Shown: positions 1 through 11,284 of the stretch, in pieces
Layout of the letters: the number at the start of each line of letters is the position of its first letter
Position numbering within the stretch: the first letter of the stretch is position 1
From: Aphrocallistes beatrix
Taxonomy: Eukaryota; Porifera; Hexactinellida; Sceptrulophora; Aphrocallistidae
NCBI GenBank assembly: GCA_963281255.1
Contig: OY725503.1
Coordinates: 1,116,001 to 1,180,000, forward strand
Direction: 5' to 3'
Length of the DNA stretch: 64,000 nt
The notes under the pieces: generated by a model
Told to the model about the DNA's origin: nothing
The model's input: the letters and a program-made list of their open reading frames with translations, nothing else
Databases searched by the model: none
Made by a program: the position numbers and the translations under genes

Positions 1-160
1 ATTAAATAACTGTTATTATCAACTATATAATTATCTCATATTGTGAGTTCATGGTTGTTTAAATATTCATTTTGAAAATATTATGTAACCACAATATTTA
101 TATTTACTCATTTATAATACCTCACTTGACAATACTAATTGCATAAATCATTTGGACGAG

Positions 161-311
161 ATGTCTTGTCTCGTGCCTGACTCGACTTCCAATTACAGAG
201 GAGTAGAACACTTCATGAAGTTTTTCAATTTCCTAAAGATGGTGCTCGTCGTGAAAATGGTATCGAGCCATTCCAAGACGTGTGAATACTACCAGAACAA
301 CAAGATCACGG
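161..311 (+). CDS. possible exon of an unrecognised gene
   Basis: An open frame of 50 codons begins with ATG at 161 and runs into a good splice donor (G|GTGAGT at 311/312), so it could be a first exon ending in phase 1. An alternative acceptor (TTACAG before 198) would make it an internal exon. The peptide has a hydrophobic stretch around FNFLKMVLVV and I recognise no family. No downstream exon was identified, and a repeat and a mariner follow. It may be chance coding. Confidence 0.2.
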
Positions 312-915
312 GTGAGTGATTTCTTAAGTAATGTAGTTCATTATTCTAGAATCATGCATATATACATACTCAAGTTGGGTAGAAACAATTGACTGAATTT
401 AAAAGACCAAGAAAAAGTGTTGTCTTCCCCAAATTTAGTAAATGCAATCCTCGTTACTACAAAAACGTGGGCATAAATACCTTTTTTTAAATTCGGACAA
501 GTGCAATTTAACTAAACGTGCTCCAAATTAACATCGGGACATTTCGCCTTTCCAACCTAACAAGCCTGCTGGTTGTCAGGTTGGAAAGGCGAAATGTAAT
601 TTTGGCCCTTAAGATTTTCTATTAGTCAACTTCAGCCGGACTGTTAGCTTATATCATGGATAAGAACAGTGTAACCAGAACTAAACTGTTGAGTTGTATC
701 TGCACCCTGTATCTGCACCCTCAGCAGAAATTTAAAACATTTATTCTGGCTCTTCCCGTACTAATATTATTCATTTGGCATGTGCTACTATGGAACTAAA
801 ACATTGTATACACTTCTAATAAAGTTAAGACCTATATATAATGCACTAGTATTGAAACAAGAGAATAGTAAACTGGCTAAATTCAAGAACTAATTTAATA
901 TATTCTTTGTTTATT
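312..915. other. non-coding stretch with one hairpin
   Basis: No convincing coding sequence. The only structure I see is the 20-bp-stem hairpin at 539-597. The rest is AT-rich unique-looking DNA. Confidence 0.5.
539..597. repeat. perfect 20-bp stem hairpin
   Basis: Positions 539-558 are the exact reverse complement of 578-597, with a 19-nt loop that can pair further (AAC with GTT). It could be a small foldback remnant or a short-hairpin RNA precursor. The stem is short for a typical animal pre-miRNA. Confidence 0.6.
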
Positions 916-1108
916 TGTCAAGTCAAGTCAAGTCAAGTCAAGTCAAGTCAAGTCAAGTCAAGTCATGTCAAGTCATGTCATGTCAAGTCAAGTCATGTCA
1001 TGTCATGTCATGTCATGTCAAGTCATGTCAAGTCATGTCAAGTCAAGTCAAGTCAAGTCATGTCATGTCAAGTCATGTCATGTCAAGTCAAGTCAAGTCA
1101 AGTCAAGT
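916..1108. repeat. pentanucleotide microsatellite (A/T)GTCA
   Basis: About 38 uninterrupted 5-bp units alternate between AGTCA and TGTCA. They are followed by a duplicated AGTCTGTCCCTCAAG segment (about 1105-1143). All frames stay open across it because the unit has no stop, so the ORFs here are artefacts. Confidence 0.95.
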
Positions 1109-1376
1109 CTGTCCCTCAAGCTAAGTCAAGTCTGTCCCTCAAGTCTCAATATTGTGATTAACTATTCTTTTGATATTTTGTATGTATTAAGTATTAAATA
1201 ATTCGACTATGTGCATTAAAAACCAAATAATATATCTCATTTCAATTGTTCTGAAATAATAGTTAGTTTGATGGAAAATTGAAATACGTATCTACAATAT
1301 CAAAATTATTGGTTTTGAAGTATTTAACCAATCCATGGTACTAATTTTTTGGTGAGTGCCATTGCCTTAGTATATA

Positions 1377-2714
1377 CTTAGGGCATTCAATTAGTTCGTA
1401 ACCCTGCAATTATTTTTATTATTAGGAAACCTAAACATCAAAAACTACATTAAATGTTCAAAGTAGTCTCCCTTCTGCTCAATTAGTACTAGCTTTAAAC
1501 GTTCAATCCACTTAAAAAAAGTATTTTTATTCTCCTCTTGGGGGATGTCTCTGAAATCAGACGAATTTCCCTTTAAATTTGTACATCTTCCTCAAAAAAT
1601 GATCCAACTAGATGTCTTTTGAGCCCATCGAAGAGCCAAAAGTCGCAGGGTGCTAGGTCAGGACTATATGGTGGATGTTCTAACTCCTCAAGACCCATAG
1701 AAGCAATTGTTTCCTTCACCTGCTTAGATTTGTGTGGTCTGGCATTATCGTGCAAAAGTTTGATTCCTTTGAGTCCGGTGGCTGGTCGACGCTTAAAATA
1801 ATGTTTTTGGATTTCAGGAAGAACAATTGTTGCGTAGAAGTTGCCAGTAATTGTTTGCCCCTTTGGGGCACAGATTTGGCACACTGGACCATACGCATCA
1901 AAAAATATCGTGTACATAACCTTGGGGGCCCAGCGATCGGGTCTCGGTAATCCTGGGGGAGCACTCCCTTTTGCCACCCATACCTTATTCTGTTGCTTGC
2001 GTGAAGGTTCTGAATATCTTATCCAAGTTTCATCCCCGGTACATATTTCAGATAATCGCCTCTCATTGCAATGCTCATATTTTTCAAGCAAGTTTTTGGC
2101 CATTCTCAGTCGGTTCTTCTTTTGAGCCTGTGTCAAGAAATGTGGGACCCAACGTGAACAAACCTTTGACATACCAAGATGCTTTGTCAGAATAGTATGA
2201 GCACTTCCCGTTGACAAGTCCAGGGTGCCAGCTAACTGTACGACTGTAATATGCGGATCAGAATCACACATTTCAGCTACAAGAGCAATATTGTTGGAGG
2301 TAGTAGCAGTAACGGGTTGTCCCATTCGAGGGTCATCTTCAATCGACTCCCTACCTCCACGAAAACGAAGACTCCACTTCTTAACCGTCGATTCTGAACA
2401 GGCCTCTTCCCCAAATACGGTAACCAAATCTTGGTGGATATTCCTTGGAGTATCGCTGAGTAATGAGCGAATTTTGATGTAGGCTCTCTGCTCTAGTAAA
2501 ATTTCGCTCGATTTTGAAGCCATAAATTCTTCTGTGGTTACTATAGCCAATCTTTAGGAAAGCGTAACTTGGAAAATAATCAATCGATTCTATCAAACTA
2601 AATTGTTCCTACTAGAAGAATATATAAGCTATGTAATTGGAAGCAAATAGGGGAGAATTGTGGTTAAACAATATAAGTAAAAGCCAGGGTTACGAACTAA
2701 TTGAATGCCCTAAG
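1377..2714 (-). mobile_element. mariner transposon, nearly complete
   Basis: A 1338 bp element bounded by near-identical terminal inverted repeats of about 30 bp (CTTAGGGCATTCAATTAGTT at each end). It is flanked by the TA duplications at 1375-1376 and 2715-2716 expected of mariner insertion. It holds one transposase gene on the minus strand. Length and layout are those of a full mariner (about 1.3 kb). Confidence 0.95.
1445..2523 (-). pseudogene. mariner DD34D transposase, one frameshift
   Basis: The product would cut and paste the surrounding element. It has an N-terminal helix-turn-helix region, the linker motif WVPHFLT, then the catalytic core with TGDETW, HDNARPH and SPDLAPCDFW. There are 34 residues between the second and third Asp, which defines mariner. 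The first ATG in frame that suits the family is at 2523. The long frame stops at 1573, but the family-typical C-terminus (FFKWIERL and KGDYFEH) continues in another frame and ends at the TAG at 1445-1447. One frameshift near 1575 therefore separates it from an intact gene of about 350 residues. It could instead be a sequencing error. Confidence 0.92.
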
Positions 2715-2750
2715 TAGAATGCTATGGTATATCCTTACTATTAAAACTCG

Positions 2751-2781
<31 letters not shown>

Positions 2782-3391
2782 CAGGTATCCCCCGCCGTTC
2801 GCGGGGGTTACGTTCCTGAGAATTGCCGCGAATGGCAAAATCGCGAACGGCAAGACGTAAGTTCAATGAGAATAGTGAAGTTACGTTCCTAGATTATTAA
2901 AACGACGCTATATACAGTTTGTTAAACACGTTATTGATTCAATAGTTGAGTGTAATACTGATACAAACACCGGCACAAGTGAAATGGTCATAATAAAGTG
3001 ATAAATGAAAGATATAGATCCCCTAGTAGCAAACCTTAATTAAGTACCATACCTAAATAGTAAAGTCTAGCCTTACAATCACCAACCAACTTCCTCTTAG
3101 GCTGATGTAATTATTGGATAGAAAATTATAAGTATACGTACGTAGAAACAAAAGAGTCTAGTATTAGTATAGAACAATAGAAACAGTAATTGATATTGCC
3201 ACAGGATAATATGGAGATACGTATAAGGTTACGGACTTATGCTAGCCTATGAAACTACTGAAGAGTGTAACGAAAACCGCGAATAGTCGAGGGAACGAAT
3301 AGCAAAACAAGACTAGCAAAACAAGACTCAAAAAAATTTCCGCGAATAGTCGAAACCGCGAATGGCAAACTCGCGAACGGCGAGGGCTGCC
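2782..3391. mobile_element. TA-flanked MITE with GC-rich ends (Tigger/pogo-like)
   Basis: It sits in a (TA)n tract (2756-2781 on the left, 3392-3413 on the right). The left end CAGGTATCCCCCGCCGTTCG and the reverse complement of the right end (GGCAGCCCTCGCCGTTCGCG) form imperfect TIRs. GCGAA(C/T)GGCAA motifs recur inside both ends. There is no transposase. Assignment to Tigger/pogo rests only on the TA target and the CAGGTATCCC-type terminus. Confidence 0.6.
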
Positions 3392-3413
3392 TATATATAT
3401 ATATATATATATA

Positions 3414-3641
3414 CAAGCGCGCTTCGCTTGCTTGCGCTGCGCGGCTGGCGGACACTTTGTGTCCGCCGGAGGCTCCCTTCGGTCGCCTGGGGTCACATTG
3501 GTTAATTATAAGGGAGAAAACATCCCTAAATACGCCTGTCCTACTGTTACGTATAATCGATATCGCACGAAAAATCACCAAATTTTTTTTAAAAAAATTT
3601 GATGAGTAATGATGACGTCATAACAAAGTGATGAGTCATCA
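3414..3641 (-). repeat. R1 repeat, partial
   Basis: The GC-rich terminus of R1 begins in the (TA)n tract at 3414 and the copy runs as far as the first AP-1/CRE-like box (TGACGTCA at 3613). The AT-rich half is missing. The strand given for all R1 copies is the one on which the CAAGCGCGCTTG palindrome is at the 3' end. Confidence 0.85.
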
Positions 3642-3971
3642 CCTCTTCTATCCAGTTTGTCCGTATGGGGATTGCTGTACCACTTTTTGAGTCACTAATA
3701 CTAAAGCAATTGCCGTACCGTAACACTTCTTTGGAAAGACGTGCTACGGTACTGCGAATTGGGACAATAGTGCTAGTATGGTCGTTAAAACAGAAATATT
3801 ATTATGCACCATAGCTTCTCTTTATAGAATGACACTAAAAGGTATATACATTCATCCCAAATAATCCCCTCGCTACTGCATTAGAGCTTCGAATAACTCA
3901 TATTCATCTTAATATACTTGTGTTAGCTCTCATAGAGTGATATACACTTTAGAATTTTGGACAACATCAAT
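3642..3971. promoter_or_regulatory. 5' flank of the sirtuin gene, no motif identified
   Basis: This 330 bp stretch separates the R1 copy from the sirtuin start codon and should contain its promoter and leader. I see no convincing TATA box placement or repeat, so this is assigned by position only. Confidence 0.25.
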
Positions 3972-5863
3972 ATGGCGGACACGGTAGATCTCAATGAAAT
4001 AGAAGAGTTCGAAGACAAGCCTGACGAGCTGAGTGCTAAGATATCGCTCTTAGCATCCATGGTGAAGAGCTGCAAGCACCTAGTCGCATTCACAGGGGCT
4101 GGAATCAGCACCTCCGCCTCCATCCCAGACTTCAGAGGTCCTAACGGGGTGTGGACACTGAAAGCTCAGGGAAAGACCGCCACCGGGCCTAGGAAATCAT
4201 TTGATGATGCTATCCCCACTCCGTGCCACATGACCCTGAAAGCGCTCCAGGACAGAGGCGAGCTGAAGTATATCGTATCACAGAATGTAGATGGAATGCA
4301 TCGGAGATCTGGCATACTCAAGGAGTGTATTTCAGAGCTGCACGGTAGGTTGAATCTATTTTTGACACTCGTACGCTGTATATAATTACTATATAGGGTG
4401 CAACAAAATTGATGCCCTATTACAGAAAGTTTTTCCTTTTGTTTGGGAACAATCTTGGCATGAGAGGTCTCTTATAGCTTTTAGCACCGATAGTATTCTT
4501 TAATCAATCACTGATGTCGTCTCTTAAAATAAAACGAAAAACTGGGTTAGTTTTGACAAGAAAACTCCTATTTTTCATGTCCGAATACATTTTCCAACGA
4601 AACGGTGCTCCACTCACAAGGCTATAAGGACACAAAATTGGGGCAAACAACATAAGAATTCTGGACGAAAGGTACCTGGCCTGCCAACTCCTCAGACTTG
4701 AATCCAATCGAGAATTTGTTGGCTATTGTGCTGAGCGGAGTCGATGACATAGAGGAGGCAACGAATCTAGAAGTTCTTGAAAAACTGCTGAAATTCGCAT
4801 GGACGCAGATAACCCCCCGATATTTTAGATAACCTCATTAGCAGTATGCCTGATAAGGGTTAAACATGTGTTAAACTTAATGGTGGAATTATTGGAAAGT
4901 GATTAAATGAACTACGCATTACTAATCGAAAATTATTATTACTAATTTGATAGGGCATCAATTTTGTTACACCTTGTAGTGTAGGGAAGACGGGAGGAGG
5001 CAGTTGTTAAGTATATTGTCTTCCTCTTCGCCAATTTACACTGTCGCATCCTCGCTGAAATCATTTAAGGCTCAGCAACCATTTAGAAGCTAGGAATGCA
5101 GGAGTTGGGGAGGTAGTAGGTTGTCAATTAGTATTAGAATGGATAATAATAATTCCTGAAACATTAATTATTCAATTGACTTTCTAATTTTCAATGTACC
5201 TACGATTAGGGTTAATATCCGATGTGTGTTTTTGAAAAATTCAGAAAAACCTTGTTTTGGACAAAATAGAGGAATTTTCAAAACAACACATTTGATCGGA
5301 TATTCCCCTCAATTAACATACCACACACTTAATGAAGCTGCACTATGGATCAGTCGACTGACATTTTTAATTTAAAATGATTAATACAGCTTATGATGAT
5401 CAATATATACTAGCAAAATAGAAGTGATCATCATCTGTATGCTCTGTTATTAGGTAATTGCTACCTTGAGGTCTGCTGGAAGTGTGGCTATGAGGAACTG
5501 GAACACAAAGAAGTGAGGCAGAGAGATAATCTAAGGAACGGCGGCAAGTGTGGAGATTGTGTTAAGCGAGTGAAGCACTTCTGTCACTGTACACTGCGTC
5601 ACTGTCCCAAGTGTAGAGCTGCTATGAAGGATTCCATCATTCACTTCGGAGAGAATCTACCGCAGAAAGCTCTGGATCTGGCATATGAGCACGGGGCCAA
5701 GGCGGACCTGATGCTAGTGCTGGGCTCCTCTCTCAGAGTGTCTCCTGCTAACGATGTGCCGGAGGAGACAACGAGGAAGGGAGGGAAATTGGTGATTGTG
5801 AATCTCCAGAAGACTCCGTTAGATGAACTGGCTTCTCTGAGGATATTCGCTAAGACTGATTTG
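3972..5863 (+). CDS. class IV (SIRT6/7-like) sirtuin, two exons, 3' end not found
   Basis: NAD-dependent protein deacylase of the nuclear SIRT6/SIRT7 branch. Exon 1 (3972-4344, ATG at 3972) has the NAD-binding motif GAGIST, the segment DFRGPNGVWT, the QNVDG motif and the catalytic His in ELHG. Exon 2 (5454-5863) completes HGN across the splice and carries the zinc-binding Cys pairs (CWKC, CPKC), IIHFGENLP, the LGSSLRVSP loop and LVIVNLQKTPLD. The intron is GTAGGT...TTATTAG and contains a Tc1 remnant. Exon 2 ends at a strong donor (GTAAGT at 5864). Further coding sequence is expected, but the next exon is not evident and a giant inverted duplication starts inside exon 2. In the zinc region the usual H-TGR-x-C pattern reads CTLRHC, with Leu for Gly. 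The visible coding part is 261 codons, short for SIRT7. Function in this organism is inferred from the family. Confidence 0.85.
4394..4976 (+). mobile_element. degraded Tc1-like element in the sirtuin intron
   Basis: It has 27-bp TIRs (core CAACAAAATTGATGCCCTAT on the left, its complement on the right) and flanking TA at 4392-4393 and 4977-4978. The inside retains a readable SSDLNPIENLL around 4690-4725, the Tc1 DDE signature, but no long frame remains. At 583 bp it is a deletion derivative that spliceosomal removal would hide from the sirtuin mRNA. Confidence 0.88.
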
Positions 5864-7481
5864 GTAAGTTATTGATGTGTGTTTGTGTGTTTAAATTTGA
5901 TTTCATCTCGTCGTAGCATCTTCACAATTGAATATCTAATGTCAGTGATATTCAGCTCCCAAGAAAAACAGGAGTAACTTATATCTAAGTAGAAGTTTTA
6001 AAAGTTCTCCCCTGTCATCTCGTATATTCCTTAGTACTCTTCAGTTCATTTTTTATTGATTGCACTATTTCAAAGCTCAGGTTGCTGAGTAGACACACAT
6101 CATTTTGCTTCTAATAAGATGGCAACATTAATGCTCACTCTGGAAAGGATAAAATGATAAAAAGTGTGATTATTTATAATGACAACCTCAAATTTCAAAT
6201 CCTACTACTGATATTTTGTACATAATAATATATAATTCCTAAAATTTCCTCTGTGGTAAATTGTATTAAAAATGTAAGATAGCATCAGGTCTTTATGAAA
6301 TGAGGTAATTGCTAGCGTATTGTGTAATCAGAAAGGATAATTACAAATTTTCAATTATCATTCGCTCATTTTATATACTATGACTTTTGCGTAGGTTAAA
6401 CGAATTGGGGGAATATTCAATTTAATTTTCCTTTTTAATTGAAAATATATTTGGAATTAGGGAAAGCCTTTAAGAACCTAGGTTGCTATTTAGGAAGTCC
6501 CTTTAATTATAAGTAAAGAAAAACAAATACTCCCTAGTTGTAAAATTTAACCATGTTAAATTATATCCAATCCACTTTTTTATTGAATGTTAGTTACTTC
6601 AATTTTGGTCAATTATTTTTAATATGCTTGGTTTATACTGTAAACGAATTTTCGCATTAGCATTAGGTATGAATTTCTAATTTGTAAATGCATATAAGGA
6701 AGACATCTAGGACTTATAGGAACATATAGTCTAATTTGGTAAGAATCAAACTGGGATTGTTTGATTTGGCCTAATTTACTGTTTATTTTTGAAAAGAATT
6801 TTCTATTAGCTACCAGGTTGAGAGACCTCTGCAATAGTAGAAAATAATATAATAATATTGACAGTGTGTTTGAACCTGAATAATAATCTAATAATCCCCA
6901 CATCGAGATAGGGAGTAATATCTACTTTTAATCTTGATATACTCATAATTTAAGGTTATTATTGCATTTGCTGAAATCAAAATATACAAAAACTGTTTGA
7001 TAAGAGAAATGATAAGAGAATTCACTTAATTAAGAATGGCAGATCCAGGAGGGTTAGCAGGAGTTTCCCGAGGCCCACACGAGTGAATCCATCCGGAGTT
7101 TACATGGTAGCCGTGAACGGTGAACCCACACAACACACAAATACTTGCCAGCAAGTAAAACTTTTTTTAAATAATTGAATTAATCTGGTATTTGAGGAGT
7201 TCAGGGCTAAAATTTGAGATTATGATGGAGATATCACGTAGTACTAATTCGAGACTCCCTTTCAAAATATTCCATCAACTCAATTCCAATAAATTATAAT
7301 TTTTTATTGGTAGTACATTCACATACATTTCATTATTAATAATACAGAAATCATAAAACGAGCAATAAGTCCACATTAACTCTACTTTGAATGAAGATTA
7401 TTCTCATAAAATCCAATCCAATTACGACATCCTTTATACTAGAAACCAGTTAGAGTATTACTTCAATGCTATTATTTAGGA
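5864..7481. other. non-coding part of left arm
   Basis: AT-rich DNA downstream of the sirtuin exon donor, mirrored in the right arm at about 17075-18950. No exon with family similarity was found, so the missing sirtuin 3' exon is not recognisable here. Confidence 0.5.
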
Positions 7482-8440
7482 TTAGTATGTAGTCCTCTTT
7501 ATTAACTTCTCAAGATCACCATAATTATATCTCGTTTTCACTTTCTGAAAATGTTTTTTTATCGACAAAATGGCGTGTTGCAGTGTTACAGCGCTCAGCA
7601 ACAGAAGGAATAGCAATATAATCGAGGAATAAGAAGCCATGTCTATCATCGCGAGGTAGTGATTCACCTTGAACAGCGTTCTTAATTGGTTGGGATCGTG
7701 GAGGAGAGGTGTGTATGTTGTAGAGTTGTAGATAAGGGGTAGGTAGCATTTCGCGAAAAATAGAATGGAGACAGTTTCAAATTGAATTTCCTCTAATGTG
7801 AGCGTACAAATGATCATGAAGATTACTAGCGTTAAAAGTCCAGATTTAATTGTGAATACTTTCAGTTGATTTAACTCTTTGCGATAAGTGTTGTATTGCA
7901 CTAACCTCTGATACGCATATTGCGTGAGAGCCTGTTTCAATCTCCTCGCGTTCAGATAGAACTGGATCAGATAGAAGAATGAGATTATCAAGGTCACAGG
8001 ACGTAACAACAGATTCGTGTACGGGATTGCTGTTATTATGACACAGAATATGCTTGGTGCAATGCTTGATAGCAGCCATTTGTAAGCATTATTTTTGATT
8101 CTGTGCCATCCATCAGGATACTTCATTTGAATCGCTATTAACTTCAGCAGACAGATGCATAAGGTCATACTCACGAAAAAACAAATCGACGAGATTGCCA
8201 AAAAGCCCTGCGTTATTTGGAAATGATTGTAGTGGGAGTGGTTTAAATATTCGCTCCTGTTGTCCTCTTCACAGATATTCGCTTTAATTCTCTTTTGGAA
8301 ACTTAGAGCTAATTCAGCTCCCGACATGGCCTTATTGCACCAAATACTTAAAGATGCCAACATTTCCATAACTGCTATCCCCAGAATGAGTAGGTACTTG
8401 ACCTTGTCTGAATCATATCTCTGTTTTTCGATGAGTTTAA
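7482..8440 (-). pseudogene. multipass membrane protein, truncated copy (left arm)
   Basis: Nearly identical to the intact gene at 15947-17074, but the segment encoding the N-terminus and first membrane helix has been deleted. At about 8442 the frame joins directly to the sequence that lies upstream of the intact gene. The remaining frame is open to the same stop (7482) and keeps the other predicted helices. Differences from the intact copy are few (for example SSIIL against TSIIL near the last helix). Without the start region it is probably not expressed as a working protein. Confidence 0.75.
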
Positions 8441-8756
8441 AATATGGCTGGTTTCAAATGTCTTTTAAGCACTTAGTTTATATTTGCACTGACTCAATAC
8501 AATATTGATTTCCCTACCAAACTACCAGTGCTAATTATGCTTACAAATACAACACAACCTGATAGCTTTGTATTAAATAAATTTAGTCACCAAATTTCTT
8601 TGATACGAATTTTTGATTCATTGTATTACTCGATACGTTTAGTTGTATTTTACAACAATTAAATACATTTTGTAGCTTACAAACAACTTTGAATATTTTG
8701 GGACACATGAAGTGTTTAGTAAGCTTTTCTATCAACTGAGATAGAGCCTTATTTAG

Positions 8757-9074
8757 GTGTGTCAACTACTGATGAGAGAACTTGCTGTCGATGTACCACG
8801 ATATGTTCCACACAGAATAATATACGTTGGAAACACATACACACATATACAAGGCCCACAGGCACCAGGGGGTGACCCATCTGGTGCTACGCCTCCGAAG
8901 AACTCTAACAAATGGACGGTATTCCTTCGCGGCGAGGAAGGTACTGATCTCACACCTTTTATTGACTCAGTTAGTTTCCATCTTCATCCTACCTTCAAGC
9001 CTTCAGTGGTGACAGTGAATGCACCTCCATATGAAACCACTAGGCTGGGCTGGGTACCTTCACCATCAATATAG
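8757..9074 (+). pseudogene. YEATS-domain exon, damaged copy (left arm)
   Basis: Acceptor-like TTATTTAG precedes 8757 and a donor GTACGT follows 9074, as in the right-arm copy. The frame encodes the YEATS acyl-lysine-reader core (NKWTVFLRGEEG, then FHLHPTFKPSVV and APPYETTRLGW). Just after GW the exon has lost a net 10 bp relative to the copy at 15253-15580. The conserved GWG is broken and the frame runs to a stop. Confidence 0.75.
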
Positions 9075-9726
9075 GTACGTAACTTTATCACATGGTACGT
9101 ATAGAGGTAAATACACCACCGAAAAAATATGAACTTTGTCACCCGGGAAATATGAATCGTGTTGTAATTTTACATCAAGATCGCCCTTAAAAGAACCATG
9201 CTCTACCATAGCCTACTATATATCCCTACTTGGACTTGGGGTACAAAGTATAAATAGAAAAATCCCAATTTCATTTTCACTTTCAATTAACTTTCACTTT
9301 CACTTCAACATTCCGAGTCCAAGTAGGGGATACAGCTAGGCAACCCACCGAATACAAGGCCAAAATAGAAGGCCAGTTTTAACACAGTCAAAATTTGATT
9401 AATTAAACCGATAAATCAAAAGCCGTATACGATTGACCTTGTGTATTATTACCTTATACGAATATTATATCAGTATCCAATTCAGCTGTCAAAAAGCATT
9501 TCTATATTGTATATATATTATTAAACTCATTAAAGGCTATAATAGCAATTCATGGAATATTTTTCGTGTCATTTAACACGCTGTAACTGAATAAACGCAT
9601 AACAAGTATCTGAAGTATATTTAAATTGTGATATACAAGGAAGTGATCATTGGTCACTGACCAATGATCAGTTTACGGAAAATTCGAATATCTGAGCGAA
9701 ATTTTCGCACCTCTGCAAAAAAAGAA

Positions 9727-10479
9727 GGGAGAGCTGCATTTGTCCGAATTTTGTAGTATGCATCTGTCCGACTGAAGTATTCATCTGTCCGACTGAAGTA
9801 TTCATCTGTCTGACTGAAGTATTCATCTGTCTGACTGAAGTATTCATCTGTCCGACTGAAGTATTCATCTGTCCGACTGAAGTATTCATCTGTCCGACTG
9901 AAGTATTCATTTGTCCGACTGAAGTATTCATCTGTCCGACTGAAGTATTCATCTGTCTGACTGAAGTATTCATCTGTCCGACTGAAGTATTCATTTGTCC
10001 GACTGAAGTATTCATCTGTCCGACTGAAGTATTCATCTGTCTGACTGAAGTATTCATCTGTCCGACTGAAGTATTCATCTGTCTGACTGAAGTATTCATC
10101 TGTCTGACTGAAGTATTCATCTGTCCGACTGAAGTATTCATCTGTCTGACTGAAGTATTCATCTGTCCGACTGAAGTATTCATTTGTCCGACTGAAGTAT
10201 TCATCTGTCCGACTGAAGTATTCATCTGTCCGACTGAAGTATTCATCTTTCCGACTAGAGTACGCATTTGTTCGACTGTAGTATGCATTTGTCCTAAAAG
10301 TGTTTTTTTTTCCTGAAAAAAGGGGTGTGTGTAGAGGCCTTTTAGGTAAGGCATCTTGCTCCCCTTTGAGACCATTGAGGCATTTTGGTCGGGGAATATA
10401 TTGTAATGCTAGAATTTTGCAGTTTTTAGGAGTGATGTTTATTTGCAAACTATGAAATTCGGACAAATGCATGCGTCCC
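9727..10479. mobile_element. hAT-like MITE containing a minisatellite
   Basis: The ends GGGAGAGCTGCATTTGTCCG (9727) and, inverted, GGGACGCATGCATTTGTCCG (10479) form TIRs. The flanking octamers AAAAAGAA and AAAAAGGA match at 7 of 8 positions. The block is missing from the right arm, so it was gained or lost after the duplication. A fragment of a related end lies at 11342-11366. Confidence 0.65.
9753..10287. repeat. 21-bp minisatellite, about 25 units
   Basis: The unit is GTATTCATCTGTCCGACTGAA with a C/T variant at one position (CCGACTG or CTGACTG). Edge units are more diverged (ATGCATTTGTTCGACTGTA). Because 21 is a multiple of 3 and the unit lacks stops in several frames, long repetitive ORFs appear on the minus strand; I do not regard these as genes. 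Confidence 0.95.
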
Positions 10480-10625
10480 AAAAAGGAAAACTAATTGCAT
10501 GTCTTTGCATCAATATAGAAATTCAGATAATTTTAGGAACTGATCGAAATATTGAATCTAACTTTTTTGTTTAATTCAAATTAAAGTGAATTTGTGTTTT
10601 AGTGTTTGTCAAAGAATTATTATTA

Positions 10626-10773
10626 CAGTCGACTCCGCTTAATTGGGACAGATCTCTAGAAATGGAATAGTCCTGATTCATAGAAAATCATCCTAAATTA
10701 CAGTGTTTATTTGGAAACTCTGCTTAATGGAGACAAAATATCGAGACCCGATTGTCCCGATTGAGCGGAGATT
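10626..10773. repeat. pogo/Tigger-like terminal fragment
   Basis: CAGTCGACTCCGCTTAATTG follows TA, and an inverted CTCCGCTCAATCGGGACA lies at the other side (about 10757-10773). The same block is in the right arm near 14586-14731. It matches the style of Tigger/pogo termini but has no transposase. Confidence 0.5.
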
Positions 10774-11216
10774 TTGATATTTCTAGACAACCTAAAACCT
10801 TTTGATTACACAAATACTGTATTTTATATAGAAAATTTAACATTAATTTATCTAATACAATATGATGTAATTGTTTGTTCAAACATTTTACATTTTAGTT
10901 GTGACATTGAAGAACGGATTAATACCCCAATACAGTCACGACCTAGACTTTACGAGAGAAGAGACTTGTACAAAGCATTCTCTATTCTTACAGCAGGAAA
11001 CCCCTGAACCTGAATTGATGGAGGAAGGAGATACATAGTTTATATTATCAATTTGTAATTACTTTATTTTGAAAGAACTGTACTGTATTATGTTTGCCTG
11101 TATTTATTATAATCCTCTACCAAAGTTGAAATAAGCTTACTCTTTTACCTTTGCTACTTTTTAAATTTGTTAGTCTAAAATAAAGTCACAAAAACACTCA
11201 CAGACGGGACGGGAGT

Positions 11217-11284
11217 GTGCTTCTACAATCTTGGATGAGACACAATATGAAATATTGTGTCTCATCCTAAGAATGTGGAAGCAC
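11217..11284. repeat. palindrome at inner end of left arm
   Basis: The core 11233-11267 is a perfect 16-bp stem with a GAA loop (GGATGAGACACAATAT and its complement), extended outward by an imperfect stem (GTGCTTC...GAAGCAC). Similarity to the right arm ends exactly at its outer edge. Confidence 0.85.

Larger units (their letters stand above)
5690..11284 (+). repeat. left arm of giant inverted duplication
   Basis: This 5.6 kb segment is repeated in inverse orientation at 14065-19127 with mostly high identity. In order it carries the 3' part of sirtuin exon 2, non-coding DNA, a truncated multipass membrane gene, a damaged YEATS exon, a 753 bp element with a minisatellite (absent from the other arm), a pogo-like fragment and a 68 bp palindrome at the inner end. 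The outer limit is within 'GGGC' near 5690, after which the two sides diverge. Confidence 0.92.

Noticed and set aside
916-1108. CRISPR-like array
   Set aside because: There are no spacers and the unit is 5 bp. The 21-bp and 175-bp arrays elsewhere are also continuous tandem repeats in eukaryotic DNA.
907-1201. Repetitive ORFs over the GTCA pentamer tract
   Set aside because: All three frames are open simply because the 5-bp unit encodes no stop. Low-complexity artefact.
9654-10481. Long minus-strand ORFs of 235 and 275 codons with seven-residue repeats
   Set aside because: They are produced by the 21-bp minisatellite, which lacks stops in several frames. No domain or start context, and the array is absent from the mirrored arm.
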